From positions 682,001 through 746,000 of the forward strand of contig MBPM02000001.1 in assembly GCA_001695595.3 (NCBI GenBank): a DNA stretch of 64,000 bases, in the 5' to 3' direction. The stretch's first letter is position 1, and every line of letters begins with the position of its first letter. A program made the translations under genes and the position numbers. This DNA is from Plasmopara viticola. Taxonomy: Eukaryota > Oomycota > Peronosporomycetes > Peronosporales > Peronosporaceae. Shown one piece after another: positions 1-9,935 of the stretch. The notes under the pieces are model-generated. The model had not been told where the DNA came from and searched no databases. It saw only the letters and a list, made by a program, of their open reading frames with translations.

Positions 1-1
1 C

Positions 2-1096
2 AGTCAGCCTTCAGTATTTCTACCTAACAAATATGTGGGCTTGTCCGCTTCGACTAGGACTCCTACAGCCAGCAGCTGTGAGTCTATTCTTGATAGTCCT
101 GACAATGAAATTAAAAAAAGACCGACAGCTCAGGAATTGCGGCGACACAACAAAACCTCGCTTTCATACGGTACTGGTTTGACGCTTAAATCTGGAATTT
201 GGTCGTGTGGAGCTTGTGGCTGCTCGAATCCTCGCTCTCACAGAATTTGCTCCGATTGCCAAGTTTCAAGAGGTTTTACAAAATCACGGGGTGATAAAAG
301 CATTGGTGCAACTTTGTCAGCAACAATTAAAGCTGCCACAGTAGTGGACTCACCTACGACTCCAATAACACCGACTACGAGCACATTAACTTTGGATAAA
401 CTGAAAGAAAAGACTTCGATTCACGCAAAGAAATTGACAGCCCCAAACTCTGTGAGCTATGTGAAGATGACCAGTGATTGCACGTCGGTGGTTCAATCAA
501 CTTCACACTCCATGATGCTGCCGACTGTAAGCTCGGCTGCGAAGGTCCGACTTCTAAGTCCGACAGCAATTCGAATATTGCCGACAGTCCCAAAGAACGA
601 GACCTCTAGTCCTGCAGCGTTAATGCGGACGCGAAGTTCAGATGTGCACAGAGCTGCGCCCAATCAGGCCATGCGCTTTTCATTTGGAAGTGCTTCAGTC
701 TCGCTTGACGTGCCAAAGTCTCAAAAGCTTATTAATGCGATGGAACCGTCAAGCGCTGTAACTACTACGCAAAATGTAGCCAGAAAGCGTGCGCGCTTAC
801 CCACGTCCTGTAACAATTTGCTGACCCCGTTTGTCAAGAAAGTGAGACGACATCGTGATAAGGAGACTACCGTGGACAACAGGCTGGTGTCAACTCCAGG
901 CTCAGTGTCTGGGTTTGACAGGAAGCATCGTGAGGTGAACTCGACCCCATTTCCGATGGCAATGAAATTTGCAAGCCCAACTAGCCGAAAAGTACTCCGA
1001 AAAAGCCCTCGCAATGTTTTTGGCATTACTGGAGTAAGTATAGAACCCGTGGCGTTGTTCAATGCGCGATCCACGGCATTGACTGCTTTAGATTAG
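2..1096 (+). CDS. RanBP2-type zinc-finger protein, 5' end outside window
   Basis: The reading frame is open through the left edge of the window, so the true start lies upstream; the first in-frame GTG at 35 is probably internal. One RanBP2-type zinc finger is encoded at about 200-259, matching W-x-C-x2-C-x3-N-x6-C-x2-C (W, C, C, N, C, C all present). Such fingers bind RNA or ubiquitin or mediate protein contacts in other proteins. The rest is Ser/Thr/Pro-rich with basic clusters (KKVRRHR, RKRARLP) that could be nuclear localisation signals, so a nuclear role is an inference. It is the only copy here keeping both the finger and an uninterrupted frame. Three opposite-strand copies at 3.8-8.3 kb share its C-terminal 230 or so codons. 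The specific function is unknown. Confidence 0.65.
   Translation, partial: SQPSVFLPNKYVGLSASTRTPTASSCESILDSPDNEIKKRPTAQELRRHNKTSLSYGTGLTLKSGIWSCGACGCSNPRSHRICSDCQVSRGFTKSRGDKSIGATLSATIKAATVVDSPTTPITPTTSTLTLDKLKEKTSIHAKKLTAPNSVSYVKMTSDCTSVVQSTSHSMMLPTVSSAAKVRLLSPTAIRILPTVPKNETSSPAALMRTRSSDVHRAAPNQAMRFSFGSASVSLDVPKSQKLINAMEPSSAVTTTQNVARKRARLPTSCNNLLTPFVKKVRRHRDKETTVDNRLVSTPGSVSGFDRKHREVNSTPFPMAMKFASPTSRKVLRKSPRNVFGITGVSIEPVALFNARSTALTALD
200..259 (+). other. RanBP2 zinc-finger motif
   Basis: This segment encodes W-S-C-G-A-C, then three residues, the conserved N, six residues and C-S-D-C. The spacing is exactly that of the RanBP2/NZF family. The homology with the downstream pseudogene copies begins only about 15-20 nt after the segment, so none of them contains a finger. 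Confidence 0.75.
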
Positions 1097-1717
1097 AAAT
1101 GTCGAAGTGGCCATATTGTCTGGCTTTTTAGCGAACGAAGAGTTTGCTTTTGGTCTCGAAGTTTGGTGGACGAGCAATTTAATATAAACTATCCTATTTA
1201 ATAAATTAAATGGAATATTATTCTATATATTAAACGACTCGGTGAAAGCAGCAATTCTCCCCTTATGCGTCATCTGACGCAGCTTTTTCTGCCACAACCA
1301 CGCTATCCTATGGCCTGCCAGAGTAAGATGGAGTTTGTGGACTTTGTCACAAAGTTGAGAGATTCTCTTGCAGTATTTATAAGTCGAAGGGGCTAACAGT
1401 CGCCGTCTTATTTATTTTGTTTAATGATGGCTTTCTTAAATTCATTTGCTTTTTAAGTAATCCAACCACAAAACCAAAGCGTGCGCTCGCTGTGTATCGT
1501 TCCACGTACAGTGAGGGTGGGCTATCAGACAGTCAGCTCAAGGTAAAGTTCAGCAGTCTTAAAAACCGACGGAAGCAGACTCTTGATGTCTTGTAGTCAT
1601 ACACAAATGTTGCATAAATTAATGGTGATTCTCGAAAAAAGGATATTTTATAACTGACAAGCATGTCAATCATAGGTTCGTATGGCCTCTTCGAGGTCGC
1701 ATATCTCCACGAAATAA
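1097..1717. other. 3' flank of zinc-finger gene, no gene seen
   Basis: The first 350 or so bases downstream of the stop are recognisably similar, in inverted orientation, to the 3' flanks of the pseudogene copies (for example the stretch with CATCTGACGCAG and the AGAGATTCTCT stretch). The duplicated unit therefore included non-coding 3' flank. No convincing coding sequence was found. Confidence 0.45.
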
Positions 1718-1783
1718 CTTGTACGAGAAGATCCCTGAGATCTCCACCAACTTGTACGAGAAGATCCCTGAGATCTCCACCAA
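1718..1783. repeat. perfect 33-bp tandem duplication
   Basis: Two perfect adjacent copies of a 33-bp unit (1718-1750 and 1751-1783, beginning CTTGTACGAG). The length is divisible by three, and the - strand reading frames (about 1533-1861) stay open through it, giving a repeated G-G-D-L-R-D-L-L-V-Q-V peptide in one frame. Whether that frame is translated is unknown. Confidence 0.9.
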
Positions 1784-1867
1784 CATAGCGGACACTTGTT
1801 TCGAACTCGTTTCGCTTTTGCCGATTGTCATTCCCCACCGATCACCTACCCAAAATACCATTTTTTG

Positions 1868-2928
1868 CTACAGTTGACTCAAATCCACAGGGTCGAGCAA
1901 CGATTCGAAGTACGCATTTGCAGCTTTAGGACGCACTGAACTCTGCTCACTTGATAAACTAGGCACAATCGAAGTCGGAGCGCGTGGCTTGACACTTATC
2001 CGAAACTTTGCGATTTCTTGTCGGATTTCGTTCTCGCTGGGGAGATCATATCGGTCTGGATGATGTTGCTGCAGTATCTCAAGCAATCCTCCAGGCCCAA
2101 GCTTATCTGACTGTCGCCGTTCTCCTTGGAGAAATAGCTCGTACAGTTCTGCGCGAAACTCAGCTGCATACCCCAGCCCGATTTGACCCATGCGTAATAA
2201 TATTGTCACCGATTGCATATGGTCTTGATGACCAATCGCTTGGACGTGTCGAGCTCACCGATCTAAGACGATAGATCCTCGCGAGTCTCAGCTGTGGCTG
2301 CGTGCCCATACCAGGATTCAATGGCTTCTGGAGAATGACTAAGAAGCCTCAAGACATCGCCAGGTTTCTCGAGAGACGTGAATATGGGTGTGGGCTCAGG
2401 AAGCGGTACCGACAAGGAGTACTTTCCTTTTTGGGCAGGGATTGGCCTGAGCTTGAGTGGTGACTCAAAGAGGTCGCCATACACGTAGTCAACACACGAG
2501 CGTCTTGGGCGCTTGCTCTCGGGGACATTCTTCGATGAGCCGTGTTGGCCTCTCTTCCGCGTCATCTTGACAGCTACAGGGACGCCGTCGTGGTCGCATC
2601 CGCAGCGCTTGACACGGGGCTTCGCCCATTCTTGTAAGTACAGCTGGGCGGCGCCATCGCGCTGAGCGGCTTGTCCGCTATTGCTGAGTCGGAAGAAGAA
2701 GAGGAAGTGCGTCGCGCGCCGCACGCGATCCGGGTCAATTTGAAAGGCAAATCTTCGGCGCGAAACCACAAACCGAACCCTTATATTAAATATGCCGGGT
2801 TTTTTTAGACATTTCATGTTGATGAGGCATGTCATCGACCACCCAGATGTCGCACAAATATGGAGCGATAGCTTCGCGTCACCAATGATAACTCGAGAAC
2901 AATAGCAATTTGCGGCGATGTAGAACAT
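1868..2928 (-). CDS. unrecognised protein, two open blocks with a break
   Basis: Two - strand open blocks, 2263-2928 and 1868-2218, look like one gene. The upstream block contains a basic nuclear-signal-like stretch (KRPRRS) and a proline-rich segment. Its plausible start is an internal ATG (the Met before TRKRGQH), since the frame extends further upstream than looks protein-like. The downstream block ends the protein with a charged, helix-prone segment (QQHHPDRYDLPSENEIRQEI). Between them, near 2225-2265, both frames carry a stop, and I see no good GT...AG pair. A frameshift, an unrecognised intron, or two separate genes are all possible. I do not recognise the family. Confidence 0.4.
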
Positions 2929-3096
2929 GCGTTAGCCTCATGAAACGCAGCCGCATCCAGTGGTGCATTAATGTGGCGCTTCTAAGCTTTTGCCGATTTC
3001 ACGAATCGGTGACTACCCTCCGTTTATGATTCAGTTGACTCAGAAACCCACAGTTAGGTATTTATTTGAATATGTCAATAAATTGTTTACATCCGA

Positions 3097-3552
3097 ATGG
3101 ACTGATGCCCAACTGCAAGTGTTCGGTGAACACCCGGCTTCGCTTGAGAAGGCCGTGTAACCAGCATTGAAAAGGGCATATTTTTTTTAGGTGGTGTAAA
3201 CTTAGTTGAGTGGTGCGATTTTTGAAAATATCGGCTGTGCTGATGTTTAGAAATTGGATCTTCAAGCTGCTTTGTCGGTAGATATAGTGCTTTATCTGTG
3301 ATATTACGGCTCATGTCTGACATTCTGATTCCATCATGCTGACTTAATCGGTCCAGCGTCCACACGCGTACCGACAAAGCATCTTGAAGATCCAATTTCT
3401 AATCATCAGCACAGCCGAGATTTTCAACCTTCCACCACTCGACTAAGTTTACACCATCTTGAAGAAATATGCCCTTTTCAATGCTGGTTCCACGGTCTTC
3501 TCAGGCGTAGCCGGTGTGTTCACCGAACACTTGCGATTGGGCAGCAGTCCAT
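3097..3552. repeat. imperfect inverted repeat, about 184-bp arms
   Basis: Left arm 3097-3280 and right arm 3369-3552 are imperfect reverse complements, separated by about 88 bp. Shared landmarks include TGTTCGGTGAACAC and its complement, and TTTGTCGGTA / TACCGACAAAG. The left arm plus spacer is an inverted copy of sequence found at about 5240-5500. The right arm is the start of the first 1.92-kb tandem unit. It marks the boundary between inverted and direct copies. Confidence 0.75.
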
Positions 3553-3848
3553 TTATAAAGACGGCCACGGTTTGTTTATTTGAGATATAAGTACTGCTAC
3601 TTTACTTAGAGAATCTCTCAGCTTGGACAAAGCCTACGAACTTCTTCTCACCCTATCAGGCCATAGGAAAGCGTGGTTGTGGTAGAAAAATCTGCGTCAG
3701 GTGACGCTCAGGTCATACAAGGTAAGAATTGCTCTCTTTAACGAGTCATTAAATATATTAAATTGCTCGCCCATCAAACTTCGAGACGGCCGAAGGCGAA
3801 CTCATTTTCTTCGTTCGCTAAAAGGAAGACAGTATGGCCACTTTGATA

Positions 3849-4690
3849 TTACTCATCCAAAGCAGCCAATACCGTGGATCGCGCCTTGAAGAACGCCACG
3901 GGTTCCAAGCTTACTCCAGTGATGCCAAAAACATTGCGAGGGCTTTTTCGGAGTGCTTTCTTGCTAGTTGGGCTTGCAAATTTCATTGCCATTAACAACG
4001 GGGTCAAGTTCACCTCACGATGCTTCCTGTCAAAACTAGACCCTGAACCTTGAGTTGACACCAAGCTGTTGTCCACGGTTGTCCTTTTATCACTATGTCG
4101 TCTCACTTTCTTGACAAATGGGGTCGGCAAATTGGTACAAGACGTGGGTAAGCGCGCACGCTTTCTTGCTACATTTTGCGTAATAGTTATAGCACTTGAC
4201 GGTATCATTGCATTAAAAGGTTTTTGAGGCTTTGGCACGTTAGGCGAAACTGAAGCACTTTCCAATGAAAATCGTACGGCCTGATATGACGCAGATCTGC
4301 GCACATCTGGACTTCGCGTCCGCATTAAAGCTGCAGGACAAGAGGTTTCGTTCTTTGTGATTGTCGGCAATATTCGAATTGCTGTCGGACTCAAAAGTCG
4401 GACCTTCGCAGCCGAGGTTACAGTCGGCAGCGCCATGGAGTGTGAAGTTGATTGAAACACCGACGTGCAATCACTGGTCATCTTCACATAGCTCACAGAG
4501 CCTGAGGCAGTCAATTTCTTTGCGGGAGTCGGAGTCCTTTCTTTCGGTTTATCCAAAGTTAATGTGCTCGTAGTCGGTGTAAGGGGAATGGTAGGTCAGT
4601 CCACTACTGTGGCGGCTTTAATTGTTGCAGGCAAAGTTGCACCAATGCTTCCAACACCCCGTGATTTTTGCTATTTGCGACGTGAGGGCC
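3849..4690 (-). pseudogene. 5'-truncated zinc-finger gene copy 1
   Basis: The frame 3849-4556 is open and aligns with the C-terminal two thirds of the 1-1096 gene, but it has no ATG at the equivalent place. Further upstream the homology continues to about 4670, and an in-frame stop is visible: a TCA codon of the parent gene is TGA here (- strand, 4596-4598). The RanBP2 finger region is absent. It is therefore probably not an expressed zinc-finger protein, although a shorter internal-start product cannot be excluded. Confidence 0.75.
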
Positions 4691-5778
4691 TCTGCGCCAA
4701 GCACCGAGGTTCAGAAGACTAACTAATCACGGACAAACACGCCACGAAGAGACGGCAGATACATGTCGGTCTAGTGAAAAGAAACTAGGCCCTGTCAAGC
4801 CCAAAAACAAATAGAAGTACTGAGTGCTCTTTGTAAAATCGATCGTGCGCGCAATTTCGTTGGAGTGTTTTGCTGAAATATCGTGAGTTTATTAGCAAGC
4901 CTTAAAATATCCATGACGATTTCAAGACGTCTGGCAATCACGCTCGATGTTCAGATGTCGTAGGAAATCAGTCATACTCTGAGATTTTACGAGTCTTATG
5001 TAGCGAAGGAAGCGGGTTCAATGTAGCTAGAATTCTTGTGGATTAAGGTGCGAAGTTCTACGATTTTGATTTTGGACCAGTTCACAGGTTGTGACCGCAT
5101 CTCAAATGCGGCGTGATAAGAGTTCCACGAATTTGATATACCTTGTTTGCCACCCGCTTTTCTTCTTGTAGACCTTCAATGAGTTGTGAGCTCAGCTGTG
5201 TAAGAAGGCAAAAAACGCTATCGATTTGGAGGCTAAACCGATCAGGTAAGCATGATGAAACCAGAATGTCAGATATGAGCCGTAATACCACAGATGAAGC
5301 ACTATACTTACCGACGAAGCAACTCGAAGGTCCAATTTCTTATCATCAGCACAGCCGATATATTCAACAATCGCACAACTTACACCACTTGAGAAAAATA
5401 TGCCCTTTTCAATGCTGGTTCCACGGTCTTCTCAAGCGAAGCCGGTGTGTTCACCGAACACTTGCGATTGGGCAGCAGTCCATTTATAAAGACGGCCACG
5501 GTTTGTTTATTTGAGATATAAGTACTGCTACTTTACTTAGAGAATCTCTCAGCTTGGACAAAGCCTACGAACTTCTTCTCACCCTATCAGGCCATAGGAA
5601 AGCTTGGTGTGGTAGAAAAATCTGCGTCAGGTGACGCTCAGGTCATACAAGGTAAGAATTGCTCTCTTTACCGAGTCATTAAATATATTAAATTGCTCGC
5701 CCATCAAACTTCAAGACGGCCGAAGGCGAACTCATTTTCTTCGTTCGCTAAAAGGAAGACAGTATGGCCACTTTGATA

Positions 5779-6620
5779 TTACTCATCCAAAGCAGCCAAT
5801 ACCGTGGATCGCGCCTTGAAGAACGCCACGGGTTCCAAGCTTACTCCAGTGATGCCAAAAACATTGCGAGGGCTTTTTCGGAGTGCTTTCTTGCTAGTTG
5901 GGCTTGCAAATTTCATTGCCATTAACAACGGGGTCAAGTTCACCTCACGATGCTTCCTGTCAAAACTAGACCCTGAGCCTTGAGTTGACACCAAGCTGTT
6001 GTCCACGGTTGTCTTTTTATCACTATGTCGTCTCACTTTCTTGACAAATGGGGTCGGCAAGTTGTTACAAGACGTGGGTAAGCGCGCACGCTTTCTTGCT
6101 ACATTTTGCGTAATAGTTATAGCACTTGACGGTATCATTGCATTAAAAGGTTTTTGAGGCTTTGGCACGTTAGGCGAAACTGAAGCACTTTCCAATGAAA
6201 ATCGTATGGCCTGATATGACGCAGATCTGCGCAAATCTGGACTTCGCGTCCGCATTAAAGCTGCAGGACAAGAGGTTTCGTTCTTTGTGATTGTCGGCAA
6301 TATTCGAATTGCTTTCGGACTCAAAAGTCGGACCTTCGCAGCCGAGGTTACAGTCGGCAGCGCCATGGATTGTGAAGTTGATTGAACCACCGACGTGCAA
6401 TCACTGGTCATCTTCACATAGCTCACAGAGCCTGAGGCAGTCAATTTCTTTGCGGGAGTCGGAGTCCTTTCTTTCGGTTTATCCAAAGTTAATGTGCTCG
6501 TAGTCGGTGTAAGGGGAATGGTAGGTCAGTCCACTACTGTGGCGGCTTTAATTGTTGCAGGCAAAGTTGCACCAATGCTTCCAACACCCCGTGATTTTTG
6601 CTATTTGCGACGTGAAGGCC
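5779..6620 (-). pseudogene. 5'-truncated zinc-finger gene copy 2
   Basis: Almost identical to the preceding copy, 1930 bp away. It carries the same in-frame TGA (6526-6528 on the - strand) and lacks the zinc finger at the same breakpoint. A shared nonsense mutation and breakpoint show that inactivation came before the tandem duplication. Confidence 0.75.
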
Positions 6621-7695
6621 TCTGCACCAAGCACCGAGGTTCAGAAGACTAACATATCACGGACAAACACGCCACGAAGAGACGGCAGATACATATCGGT
6701 CTAGTGAAAAGAAACTAGGCCCTGTCAAGCCCAAAAACAAATAGAAGTACTGAGTGCTCTTTGTAAAATCGATCGTGCGCGCAATTTCGTTGGAGTGTTT
6801 TGCTGAAATATCGTGAGTTTATTAGCAAGCCTTAAAATTTCCATGACGATTTCAAGACGTCTGGCAATCACGCTCGATGTTCAGATGTCGTAGGAAATCA
6901 GTCATACTCTGAGATTTTACGAGTCTTATGTAGCGAACGAAGCGGATTCACTGTAGCTAGAATTCTTGTGGATTAAGGTGTGAAGTTCTACGATTTTGAT
7001 TTTGGACCAGTTCACAGGTTGTGACCGCATCTCAAATGCGGCGTGATAATTGATATACCTTGTTTGCCACCCGCTTTACTTCTTGTAGACCTTCAATGAG
7101 TTGTGAGCTCAGCTGTGTAAGAAGGCAAAAAACGCTATCGATTTGGAGGCTAAACCGATCAGGTAAGCATGATGAAACCAGAATGTCAGACATGAGCCGT
7201 AATACCACAGATGAAGCACTATACTTACCGACGAAGCAACTCGAAGGTCCAATTTCTTATCATCAGCACAGCCGATATTTTTAACAATCGCACAACTTAC
7301 ACCACTTGAGAAAATACGCCCTTTTCAATGCTGGTTCCACGGTTTTCTCAAGCGAAGCCGGTGTGTTCACCGAACACTTGCGATTGGGCAGCAGTCCATT
7401 TATAAAGACGGCCACGGTTTGTTTATTTGAGATCTAAGTACTGCTACTTTACTTAGAGAATCTCTCAGCTTGGACAAAGCCTACGAACTTCTTCTCACCC
7501 TATCAGGCCATAGGAAAGCGTGGTTGTGGTAGAAAAATCTGCGTCAGGTGACGCTCAGGTCATACAAGGTGAGAATTCCTGCCATTACCGAGTCATTAAA
7601 TACATTAAATTGCTCGCCCATCAAACTTCGAGACGGCCGAAGGCGAACTCATTTTCTTCGTTCGCTAGAAGGAAGACAATATGGCCAATTCGACA

Positions 7696-8306
7696 TTACT
7701 GATTCAAAGCAGCCAATACCGTGGATCGCGCATTGAAGAACGCCACGGGTTCTAAGCGTACTCCAGTGATGCCATGAACATTGCGAGGGTTTTTTCGGAG
7801 TGCTTTTCCGCTAGTTGAGCTTGCAAATTTCATTGCCATTAACAACGGGGTCAAGTTCACCTCACGATGCTTCCTGTCGAAACTAGACCCTGAGCCTGGA
7901 GTTGACACCAGCCTGCTGTCCACGGTGGCCTCCTTATCACTATGTCGTCTCACTTTCTTGACAAATGGGGTCGGCAAATTGTTACAAGACGTGGGAAGGC
8001 GCGCACGCTTTCTTGCTATATTTTGCGTAATAGTTACAGCACTTGACAATTCCATCGCGTCAAAAGGTTTTTTAGGCTTTGGTAGCAAGCGAGACTGAAG
8101 CACTTTCCAATGACGATCACATAGCCTGATTGGACGCAGCTCTTCGCACATCTGGACTTCGCGTCCGCATTAAAGCTGCAGGACTAGAGGTTTCGTTCTC
8201 TGTGACAGTCGGCAATATTTGAATTGGTGTCGAACTTAAAAGTCGGACTTTCACAGCCGAGCTTACAGTCGGTAGCGTCATAGAGTGTGAAGTTGTTTGA
8301 ACTATC
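7696..8306 (-). pseudogene. 5'-truncated, frameshifted zinc-finger gene copy 3
   Basis: The C-terminal block (7696 to about 8098) aligns with the parent gene in one frame; the upstream block (about 8120-8306) aligns in another. A frameshift therefore lies near 8100-8120. Homology ends at about 8306, earlier than in the other copies, where it gives way to unrelated sequence with a TGTAACAATG start that could be a decayed LTR end. It is more diverged than the other two copies. Confidence 0.72.
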
Positions 8307-8310
8307 GAAA

Positions 8311-9935
8311 ATGGGTGTGTAACAATGCCCCACTCACCAAATAAACTATAGGGTAATGAGTGATACACAACCTTGTCCCAGAACGACACAAATCGGGCTG
8401 ATGTTACGAGATAAAGCATCAGCAAATCACAAATGCAGGTCTCAAAATTGTATAACTATATGCAAAGAATTCCTCCGCCATCATAATAGGACACAGCGGT
8501 GACGACGACCAATGGGAAATTGTTCAATTTGGAACTTCGGGTATTAAATAAGATCGCCCAAGTATAGGACGTCCTGCTATCGAAATATTATAGAAGCAGA
8601 GTGTTAAGGCCAAGAAATTAAACAATCCAATTAAGTTATACTAGCGCTATTGCGTCACATCTGCCAAGTGCTACGAGGCCGCCTTCCGTTAGGTCTTTAG
8701 TATTTGCTAATCGCAGATCGCTATCTGCCTGACTCCAACAGCTTTATTACCGAGACTAAGTATGGCTCAAACTATGATCTGAGCTTTTTTAAGATTAATA
8801 CCCTGCATTTATAGCCTGCATTCATACTTCGTTAGCTGGCGGTTCACACACTGGGTTTAATTTAAATTTTGCGGAAGTCTAGATTTTGCCGAAATTAAAC
8901 GAGGACGTCCAAACATTGTTCTGGCTAAGGTCATAGTCTTGTTCCAACATAAGGGACGAACAAATCAAGTTTGCAAACTTTATGTACGCCCTCGTATCCG
9001 AAGAGCGGCACATAATTATATAGTAATTGTTAAGCAACCCAGTCTGGACTACATCGCACGTGTGTGCAACTGGTTATTTAAAATGTTTGACCCCAAAAAT
9101 ACAAGAAAAAGTCCGCTGAGGACATTTAAACAATGAGCAACAGCACGAAAGTATACTGTTACTGTTGCTAGAAAATAGCAAGGATTAAATACCTACGCCT
9201 CCGCATCAAAAAGACACTAAGCTGCTTTGTGAGTTAATTTTTGGTTTTCAAGCGTGTGCATGCTCGACGCCGGACTTGCGCTGGCGTATTTCTACTTACG
9301 CTGATCGTATAGCCTGTGCGGGATACACATTCTGAGATAGGTATTTAGTGCAGAAAAAGCTCACGAACGCGTTGCGATATACATTTGAACCATCAGCTAC
9401 TGACGCAGCGGGCAACCACTGTTTTAGTAAAAGTTGGCTTGGTTAATTTTGGATCAGCGATGACGCCGCACTACTTGGCAGCTTTTCTATTGATATTGCA
9501 CCGTAAATATCGACGCTTGATCGCAGTTTATATCCTGCAGCTATTAGATCGGTGAAAAAAACCAAGGTTTGATTTGATGATACAGGTAAAACGGGGAAAT
9601 TTCCTCCAAATTTGTACTTGGCTACATAGTCTGGTAACATTAAATCGAATCTAACAAATTTTATTTGGTGTACTATTGATCTGTCCTTTTCGCTGCTCAA
9701 ATAAATATTCACTTCTTCTAGCCTACTAAAATCAAAGTATTGTCGATTGTGAAAATCGAATAGAAGTTTTTTTTTAATAGATGAGACTATTTAAACAGAG
9801 CGCTTTTCTTTCAACGGCACTTTGCTGTAACGACAAAATGGCCAGTCTTACCCAACCGCTTGTTACCAGTCTTGTTGCTTCACGAGACCTTTCTCACAAA
9901 GCAGCGTCACGTCTAAAAGTGATTCGGTCGACCTC
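8311..9935. other. intergenic, no gene recognised
   Basis: Only short, unconvincing open frames are present (for example 9443-9712 on the - strand). The last 150 bp should contain the promoter of the kinesin gene, but I could not assign a definite initiator. Confidence 0.4.

Larger units (their letters stand above)
3369..8310. repeat. three tandem units of about 1.92 kb
   Basis: Nearly identical direct repeats, about 3369-5300, 5301-7220 and 7221-8310 (third truncated). Corresponding bases are offset by 1930 between units 1 and 2, and by 1917 between units 2 and 3. The 13-bp difference is explained by a deletion near 7050, where AAGAGTTCCACGA of the preceding unit is missing. Each unit carries a truncated zinc-finger-gene copy on the - strand plus flanking non-coding DNA. 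Units 1 and 2 are almost identical, so the duplication looks recent. Confidence 0.88.

Noticed and set aside
3701..3889. 62-codon + strand frame repeated at 5631-5819 and 7548-7736
   Set aside because: It recurs because it lies in the tandem unit, overlapping the 3' flank of the pseudogenes; there is no sign of selection for coding.
8310..8460. TGTAACAATG... sequence at the truncation of pseudogene copy 3, possible LTR end
   Set aside because: The resemblance to an LTR terminus is limited to a few bases and no partner LTR was found.
9443..9712. 89-codon - strand frame
   Set aside because: No recognisable motif, no conserved start context, and AT-rich composition expected by chance; not reported as a gene.
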